Virus record (IMG/VR): IMGVR_UViG_3300020000_000025
Coordinates: 1 to 48,073 of that record
DNA length: 48,073 nucleotides
Strand: one strand, 5' to 3'
Source: a virus
The translations under genes were made by a program, and so were the position numbers. The first letter of the stretch is position 1; the number at the start of each line of letters is the position of its first letter. The notes below the pieces were generated by a model. That model saw nothing but the letters and a program-made list of their open reading frames with translations, was not told the origin of the DNA and ran no database searches. This document shows positions 31,783 to 41,059 of the stretch, piece after piece.

Positions 31783-32018
31783 GCCATTGTTGTGACCATA
31801 CCGTTTTTCCTTTTACAAATACGGCTATTATGAACATAGCTTATTCGGTAAATATGCAAGGAAGGTTCGGCGTAGTTCCTCATGTTAAGGTTTATCATTT
31901 ACAGGCGGGTGATTACATTGAGCCATTAATTGAAATTAAATTAGACGGTAATCCGACAACAAATATTCATATTGATAACGGCGGGGCGGCTACGGGTTAT
32001 GTAAAAATATTCAGATGA
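31779..32018 (+). CDS. Small protein paralogous to C-terminus of the 39541 tail protein
   Basis: 79 aa. Its body (MNIAYSVNMQGRFGVVPHVK; YIEPLIEIKLDG; GGAATGYVKIFR) aligns by eye with the last ~75 residues of the protein at 39541 (LNIPYTVSMAEKYGQVPTVE; YVKPFIQAGFD; GGAATGFIKIS). The domain is thus present twice in the genome, once alone and once at a tail-protein C-terminus. Likely a small virion-surface or fibre-attachment domain. Confidence 0.6.
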   Translation: MSHCCDHTVFPFTNTAIMNIAYSVNMQGRFGVVPHVKVYHLQAGDYIEPLIEIKLDGNPTTNIHIDNGGAATGYVKIFR

Positions 32019-32314
32019 TTGAACTATCAATACTTATTGCTTTTGCGGTTTTATTCATTCATACAACGACGAATGAAGGGCATATTTTTGAGGATGTGGC
32101 TAACTGGTTAGATACTAAATTACCGGATTGGATAATTAAACCTTTGTATGGTTGTCCAATTTGCATGAGTTTCTGGTATGGATCGGTTTTTTATTTGTTT
32201 TATAATGGCTTTGATAAATGGATAGTATTAGTTGTTTTTTGTGCAGCCGGAATAAATGCGGCTATTGTAAATTTGAACAATAAAATTGAAGATGCGGGAA
32301 GAAAAGAATCTTAG
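32015..32314 (+). CDS. Small membrane protein with CPICMSFW motif
   Basis: 99 aa with three hydrophobic segments (~4-16, ~50-64, ~69-87). The CPICMSFWYG motif (Cys47, Cys50) resembles DUF1360-type phage membrane proteins with CxxCxxFW. Function unknown; holin-like or redox-sensitive membrane roles are possible. Confidence 0.55.
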   Translation: MIELSILIAFAVLFIHTTTNEGHIFEDVANWLDTKLPDWIIKPLYGCPICMSFWYGSVFYLFYNGFDKWIVLVVFCAAGINAAIVNLNNKIEDAGRKES

Positions 32315-32732
32315 ATACGGTAATCCAAAAGAGTACATTGGAGAACCATTGTCTCACATGAGACGAAATACATGGCTATTTAATTTTTCAAGAAAGTTAA
32401 ATGACAGGATGAAGTCAGGCAGAATATCTGCGCTAACCGGATATAGTAATTATTTTGGCGGTCACAGACAATGTACTGATGATGAGGAAACCTATTATTC
32501 TATTATCAATTCTTCAGAGAGGGGTAGCTTTTGGCTTTTTGAAGCAAGGGATTGTGAAAGGTTTTTAAATACTGAGCCAAATAATTGTTTTACCTGTTTT
32601 GCTGAAAAGGTAAAGTCTAAATTATGGAATAGAAACCCTAAGTATTTTGGCATAAAAACAAGACCCTGTGGAATAAGTGAAGGGGTAAGAATTCGTACCC
32701 TTTTTGAAGGTAATAAAACAACAAGATTATGA
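32292..32732 (+). CDS. Hypothetical Cys-containing protein
   Basis: 146 aa from ATG 32292; a TTG two codons earlier (32286) is also possible. Residues ~80-110 hold several cysteines (FEARDCERFL; NNCFTCFAEKV). No recognised domain. It overlaps the membrane protein upstream and the basic small protein downstream. Confidence 0.5.
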   Translation: MREEKNLRYGNPKEYIGEPLSHMRRNTWLFNFSRKLNDRMKSGRISALTGYSNYFGGHRQCTDDEETYYSIINSSERGSFWLFEARDCERFLNTEPNNCFTCFAEKVKSKLWNRNPKYFGIKTRPCGISEGVRIRTLFEGNKTTRL

Positions 32733-32860
32733 ATGAACCGAGAAAACATAAAAGTATCATCAGAGACAGATTGAAAACATCTGGCGATAAAATAAGGCGT
32801 TCTCGCCTACCGGATGAAATGAAGTTGGCGGCAAAAAACCATAAAAAAAATGACGAGTGA
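32729..32860 (+). CDS. 43-residue basic hypothetical protein
   Basis: ATG at 32729, TGA at 32858-32860. Highly basic (KHKSIIRDRLKTSGDKIRRS). It overlaps the previous gene by 4 bases and the next by 11. Supported mainly by the packing of the operon. Confidence 0.45.
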   Translation: MNEPRKHKSIIRDRLKTSGDKIRRSRLPDEMKLAAKNHKKNDE

Positions 32861-33086
32861 TTGCAAAGGAGTACATAAGACCCTTATTGATTTCGGGTTT
32901 AAAGATTTCGGATATTGTGCTTGTGCATCACGAATAAGGACTTATAAAAAAGGAAGATTTTCGATAAAGGTTTATGGGACGAAATGTTTTTTAAGACTGT
33001 TAGACAAAGAAAAAGTAATTAAAAATGGTGGAACGATTGAAGAACTTATTCAGAAGGCCTTTCAAGAACTTGAGGCTTCAGGATAA
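32850..33086 (+). CDS. Small hypothetical protein
   Basis: 78 aa, basic and mixed alpha/beta (GRFSIKVYGTKCFLRLLDKE; EELIQKAFQELEASG), three cysteines in the first half (DCKG, YCACAS). It overlaps the tail chaperone start by 62 bases, which is long and suggests that one of the two starts may differ. Confidence 0.45.
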   Translation: MTSDCKGVHKTLIDFGFKDFGYCACASRIRTYKKGRFSIKVYGTKCFLRLLDKEKVIKNGGTIEELIQKAFQELEASG

Positions 33087-33627
33087 ACAGAAGTTAGTAA
33101 AGGCTTTTGTTTATAAGGGTAAGACCTACTGGATGTTTGATGACATTGCAACAATCCCTTCCATCAGAGGGCTTCAGGCACTTGATTTTTACGATGAATT
33201 TAATATGAGGTGTACTAAGGAATATCTTACTTACTGGACTGAGGCGGCTGAAAAGGTACTTACAGACAACAAAAAAATAAAGTTGGTTGACTTGGGGATT
33301 TTGGTTAAACACTTACAGGAAAGATTAAAAATGATTCCGGTTTCAGATCACATTTATAAGATAGCGAGTGTTGCCTTTTTTGATGAATCGGAAAATCCGT
33401 ATCATTACGACAGGGATTATAACAAAAAGAAAATTGAAACATGGAAACAAGACCCACAGGTTTTAAGTTTTTTTTTGCAAACGCCGCTTTCAAATTTGAT
33501 TCCTTACTTGGATTCGCAAGGAACAAGTTTACAAACTTATTCGGGAATAGTAAAAGAGTTGAACACGATACATTTTCGAGAAGTTTTAAAACACTTATCG
33601 CCGAAAGTCACGACAATAGATATGTAG
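33025..33627 (+). CDS. Tail assembly chaperone, short form
   Basis: 200 aa. Helical, no signal; placed just before the tape measure gene (only the GIY-YIG gene intervenes), where lambda gpG-type tail chaperones sit. Near its 3' end is T TTA AAA (33585-33591) in the reading frame, a classical -1 slippery heptamer, 12 codons before the stop. The function is assigned from position and the frameshift site; sequence identity with known chaperones is not visible. Confidence 0.6.
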   Translation: MVERLKNLFRRPFKNLRLQDKQKLVKAFVYKGKTYWMFDDIATIPSIRGLQALDFYDEFNMRCTKEYLTYWTEAAEKVLTDNKKIKLVDLGILVKHLQERLKMIPVSDHIYKIASVAFFDESENPYHYDRDYNKKKIETWKQDPQVLSFFLQTPLSNLIPYLDSQGTSLQTYSGIVKELNTIHFREVLKHLSPKVTTIDM

Positions 33628-33782
33628 AGTTATTGTGGTTGGCAGGAGATGACCCTATGAAGATTGAAACAATGGAGAGGATGCCGATAATAGATTATTG
33701 GACTCTTCTCAATAGAAAATATGCAGCTAATCAGAAAATGGCTGCTGAACTTCAAAAGATGAAAAGTGGCAGAAGCCGTTAA
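33025..33782 (+). CDS. Tail assembly chaperone, frameshifted long form (G-T type)
   Basis: A -1 slip at 33585-33591 joins the first 189 codons to 63 codons of the -1 frame, ending at TAA 33780-33782, for about 252 aa. The added part (TLIAESHDNRYVELLWLAGD ... MERMPIIDYWTLLNRKYAA) reads as normal helical protein and is otherwise without a proper start. Tail chaperone pairs made this way are a conserved feature of long-tailed phages. A T9 run at 33468-33476 is a weaker alternative slip point. Confidence 0.6.
33585..33591 (+). promoter_or_regulatory. Programmed -1 ribosomal frameshift site
   Basis: Heptamer T TTA AAA in the zero frame of the chaperone gene (codons GTT TTA AAA CAC), meeting the X XXY YYZ rule. 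Slipping back one base enters the frame that continues to 33782. Confidence 0.6.
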
Positions 33783-34404
33783 TGTAATTTACCGAACACA
33801 TGATTCGCTTACGGGTGAGATGTATATTGGTTCAAAGAAGAACTATATACACGGTAAGTATTTTGGATCACCAAGAAACAAGTATGCAAAAGAGATTATA
33901 AAAACAAGACCGGAAACACTATCTGTTGAGATATTGGAAACCGTTTTTGATTCTAACTTATTACTTGAAAGGGAGTATTATTGGCAAGAGTTATATGATG
34001 TAGTTAGTAACCCGCTTTACTGGAATAGGGCTAACGCTATTATTGGATTTACTACTGTTGGCAAAAAACAAGACCCGCATTGGATTGAAAAACGTGCAGC
34101 AAAAAGAAGAGGCTATAAACATAAGCCCGAAACAATAGCAAAGATGAAAGCAGCATGGAGTAAAATTATTCGCAAACCATTGTCTGAAGAACATAAAAGA
34201 AATATTGGCAAGGCGGGTATGGGTCATAAAAGCAGACCAAGAACCGAAGAAGAAAAGGCTCATCATAGTCGTATTATGAAGGGCAAAAAGTTTCCTAATA
34301 GAAAGCCTTATGCAATTACTGAAGAACACAGGAAGAAATTAAGTATTGCAATTAAGGCGGGTTGGGAAAAACGAAAACAATCAAAACTTTTAGTCAATGG
34401 CTGA
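33766..34404 (+). CDS. GIY-YIG-like homing endonuclease with NUMOD3 repeats
   Basis: 212 aa, GTG start at 33766. Nuclease-like N-terminus (VIYRTHDSLTGEMYIGSKKN; KYFGSPRNKYAKEI; LLEREYYWQELYDVVSNPLY), then several NUMOD3 DNA-binding repeats (KPETIAKMKAAWS; LSEEHKRNIGKAGMG; TEEHRKKLSIAIKAG). It lies between the chaperone frameshift product, which it overlaps by 17 bases, and the tape measure gene, which it overlaps by 8. This is an unusual position for a mobile gene. Confidence 0.8.
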   Translation: MAEAVNVIYRTHDSLTGEMYIGSKKNYIHGKYFGSPRNKYAKEIIKTRPETLSVEILETVFDSNLLLEREYYWQELYDVVSNPLYWNRANAIIGFTTVGKKQDPHWIEKRAAKRRGYKHKPETIAKMKAAWSKIIRKPLSEEHKRNIGKAGMGHKSRPRTEEEKAHHSRIMKGKKFPNRKPYAITEEHRKKLSIAIKAGWEKRKQSKLLVNG

Positions 34405-37342
34405 GATTTTGGTGGAATTTGTGAGTGACTTCACAAAACTTGAGGCCGGAATAGATAAACTTGTAAATGACAATACCATTTCAAAAGAAATGGCTGCTTT
34501 GTTTACGGATGCGGGTAAGTCTTTGGATCAATTCGGGGCAAAGTTTGCAAAGTTGGGCGGTGGAACAACTTTAAAACCGGCTATTGATGCGGCTAAGAAA
34601 AGCATTGGTGATTTAAGTAAGTCAGGAATAAAGGATTTAGGAGAATTAAAAAAACGAGTTGATGGTATAGTTAATTCGTTTACAGAAGGATTCGGGGAGG
34701 GGGTTGAACAGGCTCTTAAAGAGGCGGGAGTTTCGATGGAGGATTTTAATAAGCAAGTTCAAAAAACTACCGATACCGATAAATCTTTAAAACAATCTCT
34801 TCGTGAAATAAATGAAGAGATGGCTCAATTAAAATTAAACGGTCAGGATAATTCAGCCAGATACCAAGAACTTTCTAAAAGAGCCGGTGAGTATAGGGAT
34901 GCTCTTCAGGATGTGACACAAGAAATAAATCGTCAGGCTTCAGATACTGGAAAACTTGATGTAGCTATAAGATTCGTTACTGGGTTGGCTTCTGCCTTTT
35001 CTATTCTTCAGGGTGTTCAGGGTTTAGTCGGAAAGGATAATGAGGAACTTCAAAAAACCTTACTAAAGGTAAATTCTGCAATGGCTATTTTAAATGGCCT
35101 TCAGCAGATTCAAAACGAGCTAAAACAAAAGGACAATATTCTTACGATAGCTCAGACAAACTTACAGAAACTATATACTGTTGTTGTAGGTACAAGTACA
35201 GGGGCTATGAAAGCCTTTAGGATTGCTTTGGCGGCTACCGGAATCGGGTTGGTGGTAATTGCTTTAACTTCTTTAATAAGCAAGATGTCGGCATTTAGTG
35301 ATGCGTCAAAGGCTGCTGAAAAAGCTATAAAATCTTTAAACGACGAGCTTGAAAGGCAAAATGAAATACTTGATGATAACAATAGGAAATTAGATATAGC
35401 TAATCAGTTAAGGATTTTAAAACTAAAAGAAGCCGGAGCTTCTCAACTTGCTATAAACGCTCAGACTGTAATCGGGTTAAACAATCAGGCATTGGCTGCT
35501 GAAAATACCGCAAACAAACAAATATTTTCTATTAGGAAAATACTTGGCTTATATGCGTTGCAGGTTACAAACGCTAAGTCTGCACAAGATGCTATTGATT
35601 TTCTAAGAAAAAGAGGGGCTGATAAAGAAGCTGACCTTGTAGAAATTGCAAAAGAAAACTATAAAAAAGGCGAGGAGTTCAGAACGCAAATAACCTTGTT
35701 TAATGCTGAGCAAAGGGCTAAAAGGGCTGAGGATTCCCGTGATGATCAGAAAAAAACTGATTCTGAAAATACTAAAAACTTAAAAGATGCTCTTGAAAAA
35801 CAGGCAGAAGCAAGACGTAAATCATTAGAAGATGAGGTTGCGTTACAAAAACAAAGATTACTTATTGCTCAAGAGGGCAGCAGGGATGAGTTTGATGCAA
35901 AAAGAAAGGTTGCTGTTGCTGAACTTGCCCTATCTATTGATAATGACAAATTAACCTTCAATCAAAGAAAATTATTGGTTCAGCAATTTTTTAAAGACCA
36001 AGCTGACTTAACAAAAAGTTTCAATGAAAAAAACAGAAACCAAGTCAGGGATGATCAGATTTCAAATATAAAAGCTCAGTTAAACGCTTTAAATCTTTCC
36101 AATGAAGAAAGGACACGGTTGACAATTGAACAGTTAGAAATTGAGAAGGCTAAAGAATTAGAGCTTGTAAAAAATAACAAAACTAAAGAATTAGAAATAA
36201 CATCAAGGTTTGATAAAGAGATTTTTGAGCAGCGTAAAAAACTATTACAAGATTCTTTGGATGAGGAATTAGAAATAACAAGATTAAACTTTGCACAAAG
36301 AAAGGCTATACTTGAAGACGATATAGGTAATGAAGACTTGCCAACAGAAAAAAGGAAGGCCGCATTACAAGAACTTACCAACTTTGAGTTGCTTGAATTT
36401 GCCAAAAGAAGAAAGAACAATCAGGATCAATTAAAACTTGCTGGGATTGGAAACGAAGAGGCTTTAAAAGAGTTTTCTAAGAATGCGGTTAAGATTAACA
36501 ATGATGAACAAGAAGCCAAAAGAAAAAGTGAAGAAAAGTTTACAGGGTTTACTGAAGGTGAAAACAATAAACGATTAAAGAAGTTTCAGGAAACCGTTGG
36601 AATTATTGCTGAGTTTGCTAATCAGGCCATTGGTTCATTAAGGGGATTTTTAGATACAATCGCAGCAAATGAAGATGCAAGAATACAGGCACAAAAAGAT
36701 AGCCTTGAAAAATTAAGAAATAATGGTATTGTATCTCAAAAAGAGTATGAAGCAAGGCTTAAAGTAATTGATCGTTTGGATAGGGAAACCAAAAACAAAC
36801 AAGCAGTCAGGGAGAAGCAAATAGCCTTATTTGAGGCACTCGTAAACGGTGCAGCAGCTATTGTAAAGGTTGCGGGAGATGGCCCGGTTGCAATTGTAGC
36901 CACTTCAATTTTAGTTGCTGCACAAATAGCAGCCATAGCAGCCCGTAAAGTTCCACAGTTCGGCAAGGGTACAAAATCAGCCCCTAAAGGATTCGCTGAA
37001 GTAGGTGAAACCGGAACAGAATTAATTCAAATGAACGGTAAATATTTTGTCGCTGATCATCCACAAGTTATTTGGATGAAAGGAGGCGAAAGGGTTTACA
37101 ATCCAAACGAAACGAAAGATATTTTAACTCCACAAGCAAATATGACGGTTATAAATAACTCAAATGGTCATGTTAATGGAAGTAAAGTTGATTATGATAG
37201 AATGGCTAAAAAGATAGGCGAAGAAATAGCCCGTCATCCACGAAGTGTTATTAGTCTTGACGAGGACGGATTTTCCGTTCACATAACTAATAAACTTAAT
37301 ACTCAGAAGTACCTAAATAAGCGTTTTACTTTCAATGATTGA
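34397..37342 (+). CDS. Tape measure protein
   Basis: 981 aa, the largest gene. Long helical and coiled-coil stretches (~60-180, ~300-345, ~460-760) flank a hydrophobic part near 272-292 (FRIALAATGIGLVVIALTSL) and another near 840-870 (ATSILVAAQIAAIAA). The C-terminus (AEVGETGTELIQMNGKYFV; VIWMKGGERVYNPNET) is typical of tape measure proteins. Length sets tail length; at ~1.5 angstrom per residue a tail of roughly 150 nm is expected. Overlaps the next gene by 8 bases. Confidence 0.85.
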   Translation: MAEILVEFVSDFTKLEAGIDKLVNDNTISKEMAALFTDAGKSLDQFGAKFAKLGGGTTLKPAIDAAKKSIGDLSKSGIKDLGELKKRVDGIVNSFTEGFGEGVEQALKEAGVSMEDFNKQVQKTTDTDKSLKQSLREINEEMAQLKLNGQDNSARYQELSKRAGEYRDALQDVTQEINRQASDTGKLDVAIRFVTGLASAFSILQGVQGLVGKDNEELQKTLLKVNSAMAILNGLQQIQNELKQKDNILTIAQTNLQKLYTVVVGTSTGAMKAFRIALAATGIGLVVIALTSLISKMSAFSDASKAAEKAIKSLNDELERQNEILDDNNRKLDIANQLRILKLKEAGASQLAINAQTVIGLNNQALAAENTANKQIFSIRKILGLYALQVTNAKSAQDAIDFLRKRGADKEADLVEIAKENYKKGEEFRTQITLFNAEQRAKRAEDSRDDQKKTDSENTKNLKDALEKQAEARRKSLEDEVALQKQRLLIAQEGSRDEFDAKRKVAVAELALSIDNDKLTFNQRKLLVQQFFKDQADLTKSFNEKNRNQVRDDQISNIKAQLNALNLSNEERTRLTIEQLEIEKAKELELVKNNKTKELEITSRFDKEIFEQRKKLLQDSLDEELEITRLNFAQRKAILEDDIGNEDLPTEKRKAALQELTNFELLEFAKRRKNNQDQLKLAGIGNEEALKEFSKNAVKINNDEQEAKRKSEEKFTGFTEGENNKRLKKFQETVGIIAEFANQAIGSLRGFLDTIAANEDARIQAQKDSLEKLRNNGIVSQKEYEARLKVIDRLDRETKNKQAVREKQIALFEALVNGAAAIVKVAGDGPVAIVATSILVAAQIAAIAARKVPQFGKGTKSAPKGFAEVGETGTELIQMNGKYFVADHPQVIWMKGGERVYNPNETKDILTPQANMTVINNSNGHVNGSKVDYDRMAKKIGEEIARHPRSVISLDEDGFSVHITNKLNTQKYLNKRFTFND

Positions 37343-39548
37343 TTGGAGTTTTATATTAAATCCCGATACTGATAATTTAACAATAGACGAGCCAGTAGGA
37401 TGGGCTGACGTTGCCTTGGAGATCATCAGGGATAAAAGATTTCACGGGGTTTCAATTTCCTACTCACTTTCGGACATTGAGTTAGTTGGTTCATCTGCTC
37501 AATTTTTAAAAAATCAATACGAACTTTACGGAACTGATACAGATGTTAAAATAAAAATAATTGAAACTTGTGGTGGCGAAGTACAGGATTCAGAAGTTTT
37601 TCAATTAGACTTTAATCGGTATAAAGAAAAATGCGGGGATAAGTGTTCCGTTTCAATAGGAATTGAGGACATAAGTTGTTTTACACAGTTTAATAACAAT
37701 TTTGATAAGAAAGTAGACCTTTTAAGTGATGTTGCTTTTGACCAAGTAACCCCTTTGGCTGAATACGAAGGATTAGAAAAAGATGTAACTATTCCAGGTA
37801 AGGCTTTAAGGTTTAGAAATCATGCTACGACAACACAGGTAACAGAAAACATTGCCGACCCTCCATATTTCGATGATGGAACGGACATACAAAGCGATAC
37901 GGCTATCCTTCCTGCCTTTCAAAATACGGTTGAATCTTCTTTAGGAACTTTTAATCCAAGTCCTATAATTGACGCTGTAGCGCATGACGATGCTTTAACT
38001 TACCCTCCTTATTTGGATTGGTCACCTTTAGTAAATACTGCTAATCTTTTCGGGAACATTCGTTGTGCGATTTCGGATGTGAATTTTTCCTTCCGGTTAA
38101 AAGGAAATTTAGATACGGTACTTCCTGCGACATTTGGAATGTATATCAGGGTAGATAGGCTTCCGGCTGGAGGCGATGCGACTGTTCCGGGTGATTGGGT
38201 CAGGGAGTATGAATTAAGCATAGTAAATGTTTTCGGCGGAACGATTTCAAGTTGGGACGAAGAACATACTATCCCTATGAGTATCGAAGAAGGTGATTTA
38301 ATTTACTTATACTACGAGTTCGTCACAACTGACCATATAGACGATTTACTTTTCACCAATGCGGCTGAATCTTATTTCACTTTAGAGGTTAAAACCCTTT
38401 GCGATCCGTCAGTTTCTAAAATGTTCCTGATCCATGAAACGCTTTCAAGAATGGCAGAATCAAACACTAATAATTGCCTGACTTTAAAAAGCGAATACTT
38501 CGGTAGGACAGATAGCGAACCGACTTCTTACCCCGTTAATGGTTGTGGGGGCTTTGAGGCTTTAACGTCAGGCTTATTTATAAGACGGGCAGAGAATCCA
38601 ACTTTCTTTTTAAGCATGAAGGATGCCTTAACAGGGCTTCAGGCGATACATAATATCGGGTTTGGATTGGAAAGGGAAGGGACTGACGAACTTTTAAGGG
38701 TTGAAAAGGTTGACCATTTTTATCAAGACGAACTTTTAATGGATTGCTCAGATTTAGACGTACAAACCAAGTCAGTTGTTCCTGAAGAAATACCTGGAAT
38801 CATTTTAGGCGGTTATGAAAAATGGGAAGTTGAGAACATTAACGGACTTGATGAGTTTAATTCTAAAAGAGAATACAGATTAACAATTAAGAATGCAAAA
38901 GGCACTTTAGATTATAGGTGCAAATTTATTGCCGGAGGCTACGCTATTGAGCTTACGAGGTTACAGTCGTTTGCAGATACCGGAGCCGCCGACACTAAAT
39001 ATGACAATGAAACTTTTATTCTTTGTCTTGAGCAAGATGTTTACGGATACACTTATCCTTACGTTTACGGTGGTTACAGAGTTGAACAGGGCGGAATAAC
39101 GAGTTCAGCGAATATGTTCGATCCTGATACTGTGGTTAATTTTAGAATAAGCCCTATAAGAAACATGATGCGGTTAGCTAAATTATTCATGGGTGCTTAT
39201 AGAGATTACACAGGGCTTGATAGTAAAATAGTTCTTAGTTCAGGCGATGGAAATTTGTTAGCTGAAGGTTATTTAAGTCTTGACGATTGTACGCCGGAAA
39301 ATCAGGAAATAAGTGAAAGCGACGAAATAACTGAAGACATTTATTCAAGAGTTGAAGACGTGATACCAATAATACGTCCCGAAAGTATTATTTTTGAATA
39401 TCCAATGAGCCTTTCCGACTTCAAAAGGATTAAGGCTAATCCATACGGTTTTATAAATCATTGTGACGGATCAGGATTTATCCAGAAGATAATTTATAAA
39501 CCGAATGATGGTAAAGCAAGTTTTGAATTGAGAAATAAGTATGATTGA
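37335..39548 (+). CDS. Distal tail / baseplate-hub protein (putative)
   Basis: 737 aa directly after the tape measure gene, the normal place for distal-tail and tail-hub proteins. Mostly beta-rich; the N-terminus (MIDWSFILNPDTDNLTIDEP) is aromatic and acidic. Several Cys pairs occur in the first half (GDKCSVSIGIEDISCF). No glycosidase or peptidase motif was found. Role is by synteny. Overlaps the next gene by 8 bases. Confidence 0.5.
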   Translation: MIDWSFILNPDTDNLTIDEPVGWADVALEIIRDKRFHGVSISYSLSDIELVGSSAQFLKNQYELYGTDTDVKIKIIETCGGEVQDSEVFQLDFNRYKEKCGDKCSVSIGIEDISCFTQFNNNFDKKVDLLSDVAFDQVTPLAEYEGLEKDVTIPGKALRFRNHATTTQVTENIADPPYFDDGTDIQSDTAILPAFQNTVESSLGTFNPSPIIDAVAHDDALTYPPYLDWSPLVNTANLFGNIRCAISDVNFSFRLKGNLDTVLPATFGMYIRVDRLPAGGDATVPGDWVREYELSIVNVFGGTISSWDEEHTIPMSIEEGDLIYLYYEFVTTDHIDDLLFTNAAESYFTLEVKTLCDPSVSKMFLIHETLSRMAESNTNNCLTLKSEYFGRTDSEPTSYPVNGCGGFEALTSGLFIRRAENPTFFLSMKDALTGLQAIHNIGFGLEREGTDELLRVEKVDHFYQDELLMDCSDLDVQTKSVVPEEIPGIILGGYEKWEVENINGLDEFNSKREYRLTIKNAKGTLDYRCKFIAGGYAIELTRLQSFADTGAADTKYDNETFILCLEQDVYGYTYPYVYGGYRVEQGGITSSANMFDPDTVVNFRISPIRNMMRLAKLFMGAYRDYTGLDSKIVLSSGDGNLLAEGYLSLDDCTPENQEISESDEITEDIYSRVEDVIPIIRPESIIFEYPMSLSDFKRIKANPYGFINHCDGSGFIQKIIYKPNDGKASFELRNKYD

Positions 39549-40317
39549 CATTAGAAGTCCTCGCTTCTCGTTTGTTCAGCTTGCTACGGCTGCTTATGGA
39601 TACGTCCCCGAAACTTACGATACTTGTAATTTTCCAAACGTTCAATTCTGTCTTCCTGTGTACGCTTATGACGATGTAGCTTTTATGTTCATTTTACAAG
39701 GAACAGAAGAAGAAGCCGATGAACTTTGTTTACTTAGTAATCCTGTGGATAAAATAGAGGTTGGACTTGTGAGGGATTGTGGTGACGATTTTGATGTTAA
39801 TTTTTCCGATGCTGCGCTTTATGCTCAAAGGGTAAGAATTTCACCTACTCAGGTTTTATATAAGTGGCCTCACGGTTTTCCAGGATTCGATGCTGAGTAT
39901 GCCTTAGAAGATTGTTTTAAAGTTAAAGTAGTTGTCCACATGGATGCCGGAGATGTAGCAGCTTGTTCAAATTGTTTTCAAAGAATAGGACAGGATTGTT
40001 TTACTTCTCTTTTAGAATATGGTTCAGAGCAAAACATTTTCGGATTTAATTATTGTGACGGAGGCGTAGAAGATGAGGAAGCAGAAATTTGTGCCGATCC
40101 TACAATAATTGAGTTCACAGATGCTTTGACTTTAAATATCCCTTATACAGTTTCAATGGCAGAAAAATACGGTCAAGTTCCTACGGTTGAGATTTGGATT
40201 TGGGACGGATCGCAGTATGTTAAACCATTTATTCAAGCCGGGTTCGATGCCTACCCTCCTACTGCGATAATTGCAGATTTGGGTGGTGCAGCGACTGGAT
40301 TTATTAAAATATCTTAA
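39541..40317 (+). CDS. Tail-tip protein with duplicated C-terminal domain
   Basis: 258 aa, beta-rich and Cys-containing (NVQFCLPVYAYDDVAF; AACSNCFQRIGQDCF). The last ~75 residues match the protein at 31779. It lies in the tail-tip block after the baseplate candidate. No enzymatic motif seen; a structural or receptor-contact role is inferred. Confidence 0.5.
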   Translation: MIDIRSPRFSFVQLATAAYGYVPETYDTCNFPNVQFCLPVYAYDDVAFMFILQGTEEEADELCLLSNPVDKIEVGLVRDCGDDFDVNFSDAALYAQRVRISPTQVLYKWPHGFPGFDAEYALEDCFKVKVVVHMDAGDVAACSNCFQRIGQDCFTSLLEYGSEQNIFGFNYCDGGVEDEEAEICADPTIIEFTDALTLNIPYTVSMAEKYGQVPTVEIWIWDGSQYVKPFIQAGFDAYPPTAIIADLGGAATGFIKIS

Positions 40318-40328
40318 AATTTAAAATA

Positions 40329-41015
40329 ATGGGAGCAAGAAACGTTGATGAAGAAACAATAAGAAGGTGGATTTCAGAAAACGGGGGTTCTCCCGGAGGT
40401 TCATCATATTTGCCTTTAGATTTAACAGATGACGTAACTCAAATTACCAATACCGCAGATGCTTCATTAGAAGAATTGCTATCTATTACAGAAGGGTTTG
40501 TTGGTTTTAGAACAGGAGATTTTGATGCATCTCATTTAAACGGTGGTTGTTTTGAATCTAATAATAACGGATGGGAGTTATCTGTTTCCGATGCAATACA
40601 TAGAAGCGATGGGGATAAATCTGCTGTTTTAAGAGCTTGGATTTGGAGTCTTGTTTCTGAGGTAATAAGTAATACTTACGGAACGGCTGCTGATTTTCAA
40701 CTAACCGCAGAAATAGACCCGAATACTTTTTTGGGCGCATTCGCAGGTAATCAAGGGGATTATGGCGCACAATCAATTAACATAGTTCAAAATAATGTTC
40801 CACAATCAGAAATGAGTGCGTATGATTTAGTTAATCAGTCAGAGCTTCATGTTTTTGCAGATAAGGTTATAGCAACATTCGCAGAAAAGAACGGAGACCC
40901 TGATGAAACAGATATCCCAGATGGTTTTTATGGGGTTTATAAAAACACAAGCGGCGGTGCAATTAAACTTTGGGTAAATGATGGTGGCAGTTTTAAATCG
41001 GTTGCACTTACATAA
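40329..41015 (+). CDS. Putative tail-tip or fibre-region protein
   Basis: 228 aa. A short N-terminal helix (VDEETIRRWISENGG) is followed by a Gly/Ser linker, a central region (AVLRAWIWSLVSEVISNTYG) and a C-terminal beta stretch (GFYGVYKNTSGGAIKLWVN). No recognised family. Position between tail-tip proteins suggests a fibre or attachment role. Confidence 0.45.
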   Translation: MGARNVDEETIRRWISENGGSPGGSSYLPLDLTDDVTQITNTADASLEELLSITEGFVGFRTGDFDASHLNGGCFESNNNGWELSVSDAIHRSDGDKSAVLRAWIWSLVSEVISNTYGTAADFQLTAEIDPNTFLGAFAGNQGDYGAQSINIVQNNVPQSEMSAYDLVNQSELHVFADKVIATFAEKNGDPDETDIPDGFYGVYKNTSGGAIKLWVNDGGSFKSVALT

Positions 41016-41059
41016 TTATAAAAATAAAAATTACAAATGATGGGAACAAAAAATAAAAT

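Noticed and set aside
33468-33476. T9 run as the main frameshift site
   Set aside because: It is possible, but the frame before 33585 reads as natural protein in the zero frame, and T TTA AAA closer to the stop fits better.
33441-33782. Independent 113-aa gene starting at ATG 33441
   Set aside because: Its first half lies antiphase within the chaperone gene and reads like a shadow frame; the part after 33591 is better explained as the -1 frameshift extension.
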